A DNA stretch of 64,000 nucleotides, taken from positions 62,001-126,000 of the forward strand of contig QOQV01000009.1 of the NCBI GenBank assembly GCA_003327435.1, written 5' to 3'. The notes under the pieces are model-generated. The model searched no databases, had not been told where the DNA came from, and saw only the letters and a list, made by a program, of their open reading frames with translations. Below, piece by piece: positions 28,594-36,612 of this stretch. This DNA comes from Ignavibacteriota bacterium. GTDB lineage: Bacteria; Bacteroidota; Ignavibacteria; UBA10030; BY39. The position numbers and the translations under genes are program-made. Numbering within the stretch: the first letter of the stretch is position 1; each line of letters opens with the position of its first letter.

Positions 28594-29529
28594 ATGAGCA
28601 AAAATAAAATTTCTGGTAGAGATTTTATCTCTGTATTTGATTTTACAACGGAAGAAATCTGGAAAGTATTTAAACTCGCTAAATCCATGAAATCAAATCC
28701 TAAAAAGTATAGGCGCAGCCTTGATGGAAAGATAATGGCTTTAATTTTTGAAAAACCATCATTGCGTACTCGCGTAACATTTGATGTTGGTATTAAACAA
28801 TTAGGTGGTGATTCAGTTTACCTCTCTCCACTTGAAATAAATCTTGGTAAGAGAGAGTCCGTTTATGATGTAGCAAAAAATTTGGAAAGAATGGTTAATG
28901 GAATTATGGTAAGAACTTTTGGGCACGATGTTGCTACAGGTCTTGCTGATGCAGCATCGATACCTGTTATTAATGGTTTAACTGATCTTGAGCATCCCTG
29001 TCAGGCATTAGCTGATTTTTTTACAATCTGGGAATTTCATAAAGATTTAAAAAAAGTCAAGCTTGCATTTGTTGGTGATGGAAATAATGTGGCTCATTCA
29101 TTAATATTAACAGCTGCCCGACTTGGTGCTGAAATTAGAATAGCTACCCCCCAAGGTTTTGAACCTAAAAAAAATGTCGTTGATATGGCGAAAAATGTTG
29201 CTAAAAAAACTGGTTCTAAAATTTTAATTACAAATGATCCAGTAGAGGCAGTTAAAAATGTAGACGCTGTTTATACAGATGTCTGGGCAAGTATGGGACA
29301 GGAAAAAGAAGCTGAACAAAGAAAGAAAATATTTTACCCGTATCAGGTAAATATAAACTTGATGAAGTATGCTAAGAAAAATGCATTATTTATGCATTGT
29401 TTACCTGCCCATAGAGGTGAAGAAGTAACTGATGAAGTAATTGATAGTAAAAATTCCGTTGTGTTTCAGGAAGCAGAAAATCGTCTTCATGTTCAGAAAG
29501 CCATTATGCACGAATTGCTGAGGGATTAA
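28594..29529 (+). CDS. argF: Ornithine carbamoyltransferase
   Basis: Ornithine carbamoyltransferase joins carbamoyl phosphate and ornithine to citrulline in arginine metabolism. The 311-residue protein has the phosphate-binding FEKPSLRTR (SLRTR at residues 56-60), GKRESVYDVAKNLERMVNGIMVRT, the HPCQALADFFTI carbamoyl-phosphate motif and the ornithine-binding HCLPAHRGEEV near 268. The Leu in SLRTR, where STRTR is more usual, also occurs in some other OTCases. The stop codon overlaps the ATG of carbamate kinase (TAATG), so the two are translationally coupled. Confidence 0.9.
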   Translation: MSKNKISGRDFISVFDFTTEEIWKVFKLAKSMKSNPKKYRRSLDGKIMALIFEKPSLRTRVTFDVGIKQLGGDSVYLSPLEINLGKRESVYDVAKNLERMVNGIMVRTFGHDVATGLADAASIPVINGLTDLEHPCQALADFFTIWEFHKDLKKVKLAFVGDGNNVAHSLILTAARLGAEIRIATPQGFEPKKNVVDMAKNVAKKTGSKILITNDPVEAVKNVDAVYTDVWASMGQEKEAEQRKKIFYPYQVNINLMKYAKKNALFMHCLPAHRGEEVTDEVIDSKNSVVFQEAENRLHVQKAIMHELLRD

Positions 29530-30467
29530 TGAAAAAGGTTGCTGTAGTTGCAATCGGAGGTAACTCCCTGATTCGTGCTGGACAAAGAGGCACAATTGAA
29601 GAACAATTTGAAAATGTCCTGAAAACAGCTGAACAAATTGTTAAATTATACCAGTTAGGTTTCGATTTAATTATAACTCATGGTAACGGTCCTCAGGTTG
29701 GAGCACAATTGTTGCGTTCTGAGCTTGCAAGCTCACAGGTGTATACCGAACCGCTTGATGTTTGCGTTGCTGATACACAGGGCTCTATGGGTTACATGAT
29801 TCAACATGGTATACAAAATGTTCTTGCACAAAATAATATTTCCGTTGGTGTGGCTACAATTATAACTCAGGTCATTGTTGATAAGGATGATCCCGGATTT
29901 AAAAATCCAAATAAACCGATAGGACCTTTCTATTCAAAAGAGGAAGCTGAAAAGCGAGCTCTAGAACTTGGATGGAAAATGGTTGAAGACGCACAAAGAG
30001 GATATCGAAGAGTAGTCCCTTCACCAATACCACTTGAGATAGTTGAATTAGAATTCATAAAATCCTGCATCGAAAAAGATTTGATTGTGATATCTGTTGG
30101 TGGTGGTGGAATTCCTGTGGTCAAAGAAAATTCTAAACTTAAAGGTGTCGAAGCTGTTATTGATAAGGATCGTGCCTCAAGTTTGTTAGCTTCAAAACTA
30201 AATGCAGATGTTTTTATAATATCAACAGATGCTGAGTATGTCTGTTTAAATTATAAGAAACCAAATCAATCAAATCTAAAAAATACAACACTGGCTGACA
30301 TTCAGGAATATTATAAAGAAGGACACTTCCCACCAGGAAATATGGGACCCAAGATTGAAGCTGCTATTAGTTTTTTAAAAAATGGTGGAAAGGAAGTAAT
30401 TATTACATCACCGGAAAATCTTGTCAACGCAGTACAGGGATTAACAGGTACACATATAACTCATTAA
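29529..30467 (+). CDS. arcC: Carbamate kinase
   Basis: Carbamate kinase interconverts carbamoyl phosphate plus ADP with carbamate plus ATP. The 312-residue protein has VVAIGGNSLI at the N-terminus, ITHGNGPQVGAQL near residues 50-62, VGGGGIPVV near 195, AVIDKDRASSLLA and FPPGNMGPKIEA. No arginine deiminase is nearby. Lying between two carbamoyltransferases, it may supply their carbamoyl phosphate or drain it to make ATP. The direction cannot be read from the sequence. Confidence 0.93.
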   Translation: MKKVAVVAIGGNSLIRAGQRGTIEEQFENVLKTAEQIVKLYQLGFDLIITHGNGPQVGAQLLRSELASSQVYTEPLDVCVADTQGSMGYMIQHGIQNVLAQNNISVGVATIITQVIVDKDDPGFKNPNKPIGPFYSKEEAEKRALELGWKMVEDAQRGYRRVVPSPIPLEIVELEFIKSCIEKDLIVISVGGGGIPVVKENSKLKGVEAVIDKDRASSLLASKLNADVFIISTDAEYVCLNYKKPNQSNLKNTTLADIQEYYKEGHFPPGNMGPKIEAAISFLKNGGKEVIITSPENLVNAVQGLTGTHITH

Positions 30468-30479
30468 AGAGGGAAATTT

Positions 30480-31406
30480 ATGCTTAGACATATAATTGAA
30501 TCACAACAATTTAATGTACCATTTATTATGGAATTATTTGAATCTGCACAAAGAATGGAGAAAATTTTCCATCGTGGTGGTACACAGGATTACAGCAATA
30601 AAATAATGGCATCTTTGTTTTATGAACCTTCAACCCGCACAAGATTTTCATTTGAAACCGCAATGTATCGGCTTGGGGGAAAAGTTATATCAACTGAGAA
30701 CGCAAAAGAATTTTCTTCTGCAATTTCTGGTGAGAGTATCGAAGATACAATTAAAGTACTAAATCATTTTGTGGATGTAGTTGTAATTCGCCATAATGAA
30801 ATCGGTGGTGCAAAAAGAGCTGCTCAAGTTTCTAAAATTCCAATCATTAATGCAGGAGATGGAAAAGGTGGTCAACACCCCACCCAGGCATTGACTGATT
30901 TGTATACTATTTATAGGGAAATTAAAACAATCGATGGTTTAAATATTGCACTTGTTGGAGATCTTGCACATGGTAGAACAATTCGCTCACTGGCTTATTT
31001 ATTAAGTAAATTTGAAAGGGTAAAGATATTCTTTGTGGCTCCTGATGCTTTACAAATTCACCAAGATATTTGTGAGCACCTTGAAGAAAATGATATTTGG
31101 TATACTAAAGAGAACAGCATACATAAAATTATAAATCAAGTCGATGTTGTATACCAAACTCGAATTGAAAAAGAAAAATTAAATAGTTCGGATAATGAAT
31201 ACAGTAATCTGATGAAAGAATTCTATATTGACCGGAATGTAATAAATCATTTAAAACAAAATGCGATTATTATGCATCCTCTTCCAAGATTGAATGAAAT
31301 ATCAAGTGAAGTAGATAATGATCCCAGAGCTGCATACTTCCGACAGGCTCAAAATGGGATCTTTGTAAGGATGGCATTATTAGCTTATCTTCTGGATAGA
31401 TATTAA
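30480..31406 (+). CDS. pyrB: Aspartate carbamoyltransferase catalytic subunit
   Basis: PyrB makes carbamoyl-aspartate from aspartate and carbamoyl phosphate, the first committed pyrimidine step. The 308-residue protein has FYEPSTRTRFSFETAM (STRTR at residues 51-55), the SGESIEDTIKVL loop, GGQHPTQALTDLYTI and HPLPRLNEISSEVDNDPRAAY near 266, which together separate it from ornithine carbamoyltransferases. No regulatory pyrI follows. AGAGGG lies just upstream of the ATG. Grouping with argF and arcC puts the two main users of carbamoyl phosphate together. Confidence 0.92.
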   Translation: MLRHIIESQQFNVPFIMELFESAQRMEKIFHRGGTQDYSNKIMASLFYEPSTRTRFSFETAMYRLGGKVISTENAKEFSSAISGESIEDTIKVLNHFVDVVVIRHNEIGGAKRAAQVSKIPIINAGDGKGGQHPTQALTDLYTIYREIKTIDGLNIALVGDLAHGRTIRSLAYLLSKFERVKIFFVAPDALQIHQDICEHLEENDIWYTKENSIHKIINQVDVVYQTRIEKEKLNSSDNEYSNLMKEFYIDRNVINHLKQNAIIMHPLPRLNEISSEVDNDPRAAYFRQAQNGIFVRMALLAYLLDRY

Positions 31407-31471
31407 ATGTTTTTGATTTTTCAGATAAAACTTGTATTTTTTGTTTAAAATAATAAAAGGAAAATTAAAAT

Positions 31472-32314
31472 ATGCGTCCACATAAAAAACCAGTTCAATA
31501 CTGGGCTTTAATACTTGGAGCTTCGAGTGGTTTTGGTGGTGCTACTGCAATAGAACTCGCAAAAAATGGATACAATATTTTTGGTGTGCACCTCGATAGG
31601 CAAATAACTATGCCTCAAGTTCATCATGTAATAAAAGAAATAGAAAAAACCGGTCATAAAGCAATATTTTTCAATATAAATGCCGCAGATGCTATCAAAA
31701 GACAGGAAACCCTGGATGAAATTCAGGAACGGCTTTCTGGAGATGATGGTGGATTAGTTAGAATATTGGTGCATTCGCTTGCCTTCGGAACTTTGAAACC
31801 CTTTATTGCAAAGTCTTTAAATGATGCCATTACACAAGCCCAGATGGAAATGACGATTGATGTTATGGCAAATAGTTTAGTATATTGGACTCAGGGACTT
31901 ATCGCACGTAACCTCTTTGCAGAAGGTGGCAGGATATTTGCGCTTACAAGCGCAGGTTCAAAAACTGTAATTCCATATTATGGTGCAGTGTCGGCTGCAA
32001 AAGCGGCTCTCGAATCACACATTCGTCAATTGGCATTTGAATTAGGTCCAATGGGTATAACGGCTAATGCTATTTTAGCAGGTGTAACTGATACTCCTGC
32101 ACTTCAAAAAATTCCTGGATCACAAAAAATGCTTGAGCTTGCAAAATTAAAAAACCCCCGAGGAAGAATTACACAACCTCAAGATGTTGCTCATGCTATT
32201 GTTGTTCTATCAAGAGAAGAAAGTGGATGGATAAGTGGAAATGTAATTGGTGTAGACGGTGCAGAAAGCATCGTCAGCTTTATGACTGAAAAAGGATTAT
32301 CATCATTAAAATAA
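31472..32314 (+). CDS. FabL-like enoyl-[acyl-carrier-protein] reductase, SDR family
   Basis: This 280-residue short-chain dehydrogenase has an N-terminal LILGASSGFGGATA dinucleotide loop and the active-site pair Tyr170-x6-Lys177 (YGAVSAAK). The x6 spacing is that of enoyl-ACP reductases FabI/FabL/InhA; ordinary SDRs have x3. The C-terminal AGVTDTPALQKIPG also resembles FabL. It likely performs the last reduction of fatty acid elongation with NAD(P)H. An unrelated SDR role is possible but less likely. An acyl-CoA dehydrogenase gene follows after 19 bases. Confidence 0.75.
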   Translation: MRPHKKPVQYWALILGASSGFGGATAIELAKNGYNIFGVHLDRQITMPQVHHVIKEIEKTGHKAIFFNINAADAIKRQETLDEIQERLSGDDGGLVRILVHSLAFGTLKPFIAKSLNDAITQAQMEMTIDVMANSLVYWTQGLIARNLFAEGGRIFALTSAGSKTVIPYYGAVSAAKAALESHIRQLAFELGPMGITANAILAGVTDTPALQKIPGSQKMLELAKLKNPRGRITQPQDVAHAIVVLSREESGWISGNVIGVDGAESIVSFMTEKGLSSLK

Positions 32315-32333
32315 ATTAGGAGAAATTTTCAGA

Positions 32334-33476
32334 ATGTTTGAATTTAGTTTTACAGAAGAGCAGCAAATGTTACGACAAATGGTGAGGGATTTTACAAATA
32401 ATGAAATAAAACCACTTGCAGCCAAAATTGACCAGGAGGAAAAAATCCCTCCAGAATTGATTAAAAAGATAGCTGAATTAGGATTGCTGGGAGCTGCTTT
32501 TCCAGTAGAATATGGAGGTGGTGGATTTGGAGAAGTTGGTTATTGCATTATACAGGAAGAAATTAGTCGTGGATGTTTATCAACTGCTACATTTATCGGT
32601 GCACACCAATCAATAGGTGCGAACGCTATTAATATAGGTGGTAGTGAAGAGTTAAAAAGAAAATATCTTCCTGCCTTATGTGAAGGTAAAATGATTGCAG
32701 CTTTTGCATTGACAGAATCAAAAGCTGGTTCGGATTCTTTTAATGTGCGAACCACAGCACGTTTTGAAAACGATCACTGGGTTATCAACGGAGAAAAAAT
32801 GTGGATAACAAACGGTGGAATTGCAGATGTAATTTCTGTTTTTGCCAGAACCGAAAGAGGTATTACCGCTTTTGCTGTAGAAACAAAAACTCCTGGTTTT
32901 CACGCACACCCACCAGAGAAAAAAATGGGAATTAAAGGTAGCATTACGAATGCATTGACATTTGAAAATGTTAAAGTTCCTAAAGAGAATATTATCGGTC
33001 AGGAAGGTCGAGGATTTTTAATAGCAATGAAAACACTTGATGCAGGTCGTCTCGGTCTCGGAGCTGCTTGTCTTGGAGCTGCAAAAGAATTGCTCGAACT
33101 TTCTACCAGATATGCTAAAGAAAGAGTTCAATTCGATCAGCCAATTTCTAATTTTCAAGCAATACAATTTATGTTAGCTGAGATGGCAACACTAATTTAT
33201 ACAATGGAATCTATAGTATATAGAACTGCAGTGGATTATGACCTGGGGAAAAATATTAGTAAACAATCAGCTATGGTAAAACTCTTTTGTTCAGAAGCAT
33301 TAGATAAAATTGTGGATTATGCTGTACAAATTCACGGAGGTATGGGATATTCCAGGGAAATGCCAATTGAAAGATTTTATCGAGATTCAAGGATTAATAG
33401 AATTTTCGAGGGTACGAATGAAATTCAAAAAGGAATTATAGCCAGAGATGTAATAAAAAAACATGGGGTAATGTAG
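32334..33476 (+). CDS. Acyl-CoA dehydrogenase
   Basis: This FAD enzyme oxidises acyl-CoA thioesters at C2-C3 and passes electrons to ETF. The 380-residue protein has the usual N-terminal helical, middle beta and C-terminal helical domains. It shows FALTESKAGSDSF and EKMWITNGG in the flavin-binding middle domain, RVQFDQPISNFQAIQFMLAEMA in the C-terminal domain, and RIFEGTNEIQ near the end. In short-chain members, the Glu of the last motif is the catalytic base. Length and motifs suit a short/branched-chain enzyme. ETF genes are not in the window. Confidence 0.92.
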   Translation: MFEFSFTEEQQMLRQMVRDFTNNEIKPLAAKIDQEEKIPPELIKKIAELGLLGAAFPVEYGGGGFGEVGYCIIQEEISRGCLSTATFIGAHQSIGANAINIGGSEELKRKYLPALCEGKMIAAFALTESKAGSDSFNVRTTARFENDHWVINGEKMWITNGGIADVISVFARTERGITAFAVETKTPGFHAHPPEKKMGIKGSITNALTFENVKVPKENIIGQEGRGFLIAMKTLDAGRLGLGAACLGAAKELLELSTRYAKERVQFDQPISNFQAIQFMLAEMATLIYTMESIVYRTAVDYDLGKNISKQSAMVKLFCSEALDKIVDYAVQIHGGMGYSREMPIERFYRDSRINRIFEGTNEIQKGIIARDVIKKHGVM

Positions 33477-33492
33477 AAAGGAGAATTTTTAT

Positions 33493-34593
33493 ATGCCTTC
33501 AAAATCATCGAAAGCAAAAAAAACACAAATTAAATCATCACAACTTGAAGCCTACATTGAAAAATTAAATTCATTTTCAACCGACAATTATTGGGATTTA
33601 GGAAAATTCTTGGTAGAAAAATTTTTGCCAGCAGCTCTGAAGGAAGGGATATTTGGTGAACAAGCACTCAAAATGCTCGCCTCGATACCAGGATGTAAGT
33701 TCCCATACTCAATGCTAAAACAATGTCAACAGTTTTACACATATTATCCAGATGTTGAGAAAAGACCACTACCAGAAATATTTTATTTTGATCTTGCAAC
33801 AAGAGTTGATGATGCATCCAGACGCCGTGAATATGAAAAAATGGCAGTTCAGTATAAATGGACTATCTCTGATTTAAGAAAAAAAATTAATGATGATGAG
33901 TTAGCGCGGCGACAGGATGAAAAAACTAAATATGGTTTTGATTTAAAAGAGAAAAACTTCTGGTCGTTTGAGGCACCAGACCCAAGGTTCGGGAAACCCG
34001 GGTATAAAGGAAGAATCCCCGGGCAAATAGTGGCGAATATATTATTTTATTATACAGATTCAGGTGCATATATTGTTGACCCGTTCGCTGGAAGCGGAAC
34101 ATTAGGAGATGTTTGCGACATACTTCCAATATTTCAAGATAGAAAATATAAAATGTACGATATAAATCCAGTTGATTCAAGGATTTCGTATAACAATATA
34201 CTCCAAACTGGAATTCCAGAGCAGACATCAAGTGTTGATTTTGTTTTTCTGGATCCACCATCTGAGTTTTTTCCTCAAGTTACAGATTCTTCTTTTTCAG
34301 CATCAGCAGCAAAAGCAGATACTATGTTGAAGCTGAAAGGCATTATTAGAGAATGTGCAAGAGTTTTAAAATCTGGTGGACGTGTTTCAATAATAGTTGA
34401 ACCAACAATTGCTGGTTTAGAGATTATTGATTTTCCAGGAGAAATAGCTAGCCAGTTCAAAGAATATGGTTTTAAACTTATTGGAAAAATTTATACACCC
34501 AAAAGAGTTGATTCATCAAAAACAGGTAAAATTAGTTCCGAAAAAACATTGGTCTCCGATGTGAAAGAAATTTTAATTTTTGAAAAATCATAA
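33493..34593 (+). CDS. Orphan DNA methyltransferase-like protein with DUF1016-like N-terminus
   Basis: This 366-residue protein looks like a two-part molecule. Residues about 15-135 hold YWDLGKFLVEKF, SMLKQCQQFYTYYP and a helical W-x-I-S-D-L-R-K-K-I tail, which resembles the N-terminal DUF1016/YhcG domain. The C-terminal part is a SAM-dependent methyltransferase with VDPFAGSGTLGDV (residues about 195-207) and the catalytic-type FLDPPSEFF (Asp near 254), followed by CARVLKSGGRVSIIVEP. Motif X-like GQIVANILFYY precedes motif I. Target base and site are unknown, and no restriction enzyme is adjacent. A good RBS (AAAGGAG) precedes the ATG. Confidence 0.62.
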   Translation: MPSKSSKAKKTQIKSSQLEAYIEKLNSFSTDNYWDLGKFLVEKFLPAALKEGIFGEQALKMLASIPGCKFPYSMLKQCQQFYTYYPDVEKRPLPEIFYFDLATRVDDASRRREYEKMAVQYKWTISDLRKKINDDELARRQDEKTKYGFDLKEKNFWSFEAPDPRFGKPGYKGRIPGQIVANILFYYTDSGAYIVDPFAGSGTLGDVCDILPIFQDRKYKMYDINPVDSRISYNNILQTGIPEQTSSVDFVFLDPPSEFFPQVTDSSFSASAAKADTMLKLKGIIRECARVLKSGGRVSIIVEPTIAGLEIIDFPGEIASQFKEYGFKLIGKIYTPKRVDSSKTGKISSEKTLVSDVKEILIFEKS

Positions 34594-34624
34594 TTGCCTT
34601 TCTCTATAATTTTTTGTAAATTTG
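34592..34624 (+). promoter_or_regulatory. Putative promoter of tRNA-Phe
   Basis: ATTG at 34592-34595 and TAAATTTG at 34617-34624, separated by 21 bases, resemble the Bacteroidota -33 and -7 elements; the second is an exact match to TAnnTTTG. It lies 14 bases upstream of the mature tRNA 5' end. Confidence 0.35.
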
Positions 34625-34637
34625 TGATGTTAAAAAT

Positions 34638-34710
34638 GGACAGGTAGCTCAGTCGGTAGAGCAACGGCCTGAAAAGCCGTGTGTCGCCAGTTCGATTCTG
34701 GCCCTGTCCA
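34638..34710 (+). tRNA. tRNA-Phe (GAA)
   Basis: The 73-base gene folds into a full cloverleaf. The acceptor pair is GGACAGG (34638-34644) with CCTGTCC (34703-34709), and the discriminator is A at 34710. The D-arm is GCTCAGTCGGTAGAGC. The anticodon stem is ACGGC/GCCGT around CTGAAAA, with anticodon GAA at 34671-34673, and the T-arm is GCCAGTTCGATTCTGGC. CCA is not encoded. The pectin locus starts just downstream. Confidence 0.97.
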
Positions 34711-34827
34711 CACTTCTAAAATGTTCATTTCATCCAGCCCCTTCAACATATAAAAACCCTCGAATTTAGCAAGATTTTAAAATATTCTTAAGTATAAAGA
34801 AAAATAATCCAAAATTTGTTATATAAT

Positions 34828-34858
34828 ATTGACTTTTTAATTTTTTTTACTTATTTTG
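34828..34858 (+). promoter_or_regulatory. Putative promoter of the GH28 gene
   Basis: ATTG at 34828-34831 and TTATTTTG at 34851-34858, 19 bases apart, each differ by one base from the Bacteroidota TTTG-N19-TAnnTTTG pattern. The gap between tRNA-Phe and the GH28 gene is strongly AT-rich and holds no other recognisable feature. Confidence 0.3.
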
Positions 34859-34900
34859 TATTGCACTTAACCGATAAAGTAAATGTTACCTTTAACGATA

Positions 34901-36538
34901 ATGAAAATATTTATTAAAAATCTTAAAGCTCGGTTTATCTCACATATTTATGTAGGCGCCTTGTTTATTTTCTTCTTTCCGGGTTTTATTTCATGTCAAA
35001 CACAATTACCTTACCTGATTCGTGATGAGATTAAACCGGTAAATGCACCATTCGAGATTGAACAATTCAAAAGGCCTGTATTTCCAGATAATTATTTTGA
35101 TATTAGAGATTTTGGTGCGAAAGAGGGTGGCGAGGTTAAATGTACAGAAGCAATTCAGAGAGCTATCGTCCATGCTGCTAACAATGGTGGTGGTTATGTA
35201 ATTATTCCCAAAGGTAAATGGTTGACAGGTGCAATTCATCTTGATAACAATATCAGTTTATATCTTGACAAAGATGCAGAATTAGTATTTAGCCAGGATC
35301 CAAAGGATTACTTGCCAGTTGTGTTTTCAAGACATGAAGATGTCGAATGTTATAAATACTCTGCATTTATTTATGCAAATAATAAAACAAATATTGCTAT
35401 TACTGGTGCAGGAACTTTAAATGGACAGGGTAAAACCTGGTGGGATTATAAAACAAAGAAAAAGGAAAGCGAAGTTTTACTTTATGAAATGGGGAAGAAC
35501 AATGTTCCCGTAGAAAAAAGAATTTTTGATGGAACAGATGGTCGAGAACTAAGACCGGCATTCTTCCAGCCAATGAATTGTACTAATGTTCTTGTTGAAG
35601 GAGTAACATTTTTGTTTGGCGCTTTCTGGACAATCACTCCGACTTATTGTGATAATGTGATAATAAGAAAAGTAAAAATAATTACTTATGGTGATCTTGG
35701 TGATACTCCAAATGGCGATGGTGTAAATCCATCCTCATCAAAAAATGTTTTGATCGAAGACTGTGAATTTAGTACCGGTGATGATTGCATTGCTATTAAA
35801 GCCGGAAGGGATAATGATGGTTTGCGTGTTAACAAACCATGTGAAAATATTATTATTAGGAACTGTAAAGGCTTGATTGGTCACGGTGGAATAGTCATTG
35901 GAAGCGAAACTTCGGGTGGAATAAGAAATATCTTTGCCGAGAACTGCCAGTTTTACGGAACAGATAGAGTTGTTAGGATCAAAACCACTCGAGGTAGAGG
36001 TGGTATTATTGAAAACATGTGGTTTAAAAATCTTTCGGGAGATAGTATACAGAAAGAAGCATTAAGAATAAATATGAGGTATAATCCTCAAGGACCACTT
36101 GTCGAGAGATTGCCTGCTCAACCAGTTACAAAATCAACACCAATAATTCGAAATATTAATTTTGAAAATATAAAAATAACAAATAGTAAAAATTATTCTA
36201 TAGAGTTGCTTGGTTTGCCAGAAATGTTAATGGAAAACATTTCTTTTAAAGATATTTATCTCAGTTCCACAAAGGGAATCAATTTATCTGATGTAAATAA
36301 TATCAGTTTTAAGAATATTTTTATAAGTTCAAAAGAATTACCAGTTGTTGAAATCCTTGATGGGAAAAATATTGAATTTGAAAAAATAGAGTTCGCTGGT
36401 AAAAGCAAAAATCTGTTCAATATAAAAGGTAAAAACTCACAAAATATAGTACTCAAAAAGTCCAATATTGGAGATAAAAATGAAGCCTTTTCATTTGGTG
36501 AAGAGGCATCACATAAATCAATCATCATAGAAGATTAA
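34901..36538 (+). CDS. GH28 polygalacturonase, exported
   Basis: GH28 enzymes hydrolyse alpha-1,4 links in polygalacturonan, or in rhamnogalacturonan/xylogalacturonan. The protein has an N-terminal export signal ending FISCQ, which could be a lipobox. It then has a DIRDFGAKEGG opening and a parallel beta-helix. The GH28 residues are visible: TPNGDGVNPSSS near 268-279, TGDDCIAIKAG near 292, GHGGIVIGS near 327 and RIKTTRG near 359, giving the three catalytic Asp and the conserved His, Arg and Lys. I prefer the ATG at 34901 to one at 34883 because it gives a more normal signal peptide. It is the first gene of the pectin locus. Confidence 0.9.
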   Translation: MKIFIKNLKARFISHIYVGALFIFFFPGFISCQTQLPYLIRDEIKPVNAPFEIEQFKRPVFPDNYFDIRDFGAKEGGEVKCTEAIQRAIVHAANNGGGYVIIPKGKWLTGAIHLDNNISLYLDKDAELVFSQDPKDYLPVVFSRHEDVECYKYSAFIYANNKTNIAITGAGTLNGQGKTWWDYKTKKKESEVLLYEMGKNNVPVEKRIFDGTDGRELRPAFFQPMNCTNVLVEGVTFLFGAFWTITPTYCDNVIIRKVKIITYGDLGDTPNGDGVNPSSSKNVLIEDCEFSTGDDCIAIKAGRDNDGLRVNKPCENIIIRNCKGLIGHGGIVIGSETSGGIRNIFAENCQFYGTDRVVRIKTTRGRGGIIENMWFKNLSGDSIQKEALRINMRYNPQGPLVERLPAQPVTKSTPIIRNINFENIKITNSKNYSIELLGLPEMLMENISFKDIYLSSTKGINLSDVNNISFKNIFISSKELPVVEILDGKNIEFEKIEFAGKSKNLFNIKGKNSQNIVLKKSNIGDKNEAFSFGEEASHKSIIIED

Positions 36539-36612
36539 CGATCTTTAAAAATATAAGTATCTGTTTCCAATTTAAGTTATCCTTTAGTTAAATAAAACAA
36601 CAGAGGTTAATT

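Noticed and set aside
28594-29529. N-acetyl- or N-succinyl-ornithine carbamoyltransferase
   Set aside because: SLRTR is suggestive, but HCLPAHRGEEV and the GKRESV loop fit ordinary ornithine carbamoyltransferase better.
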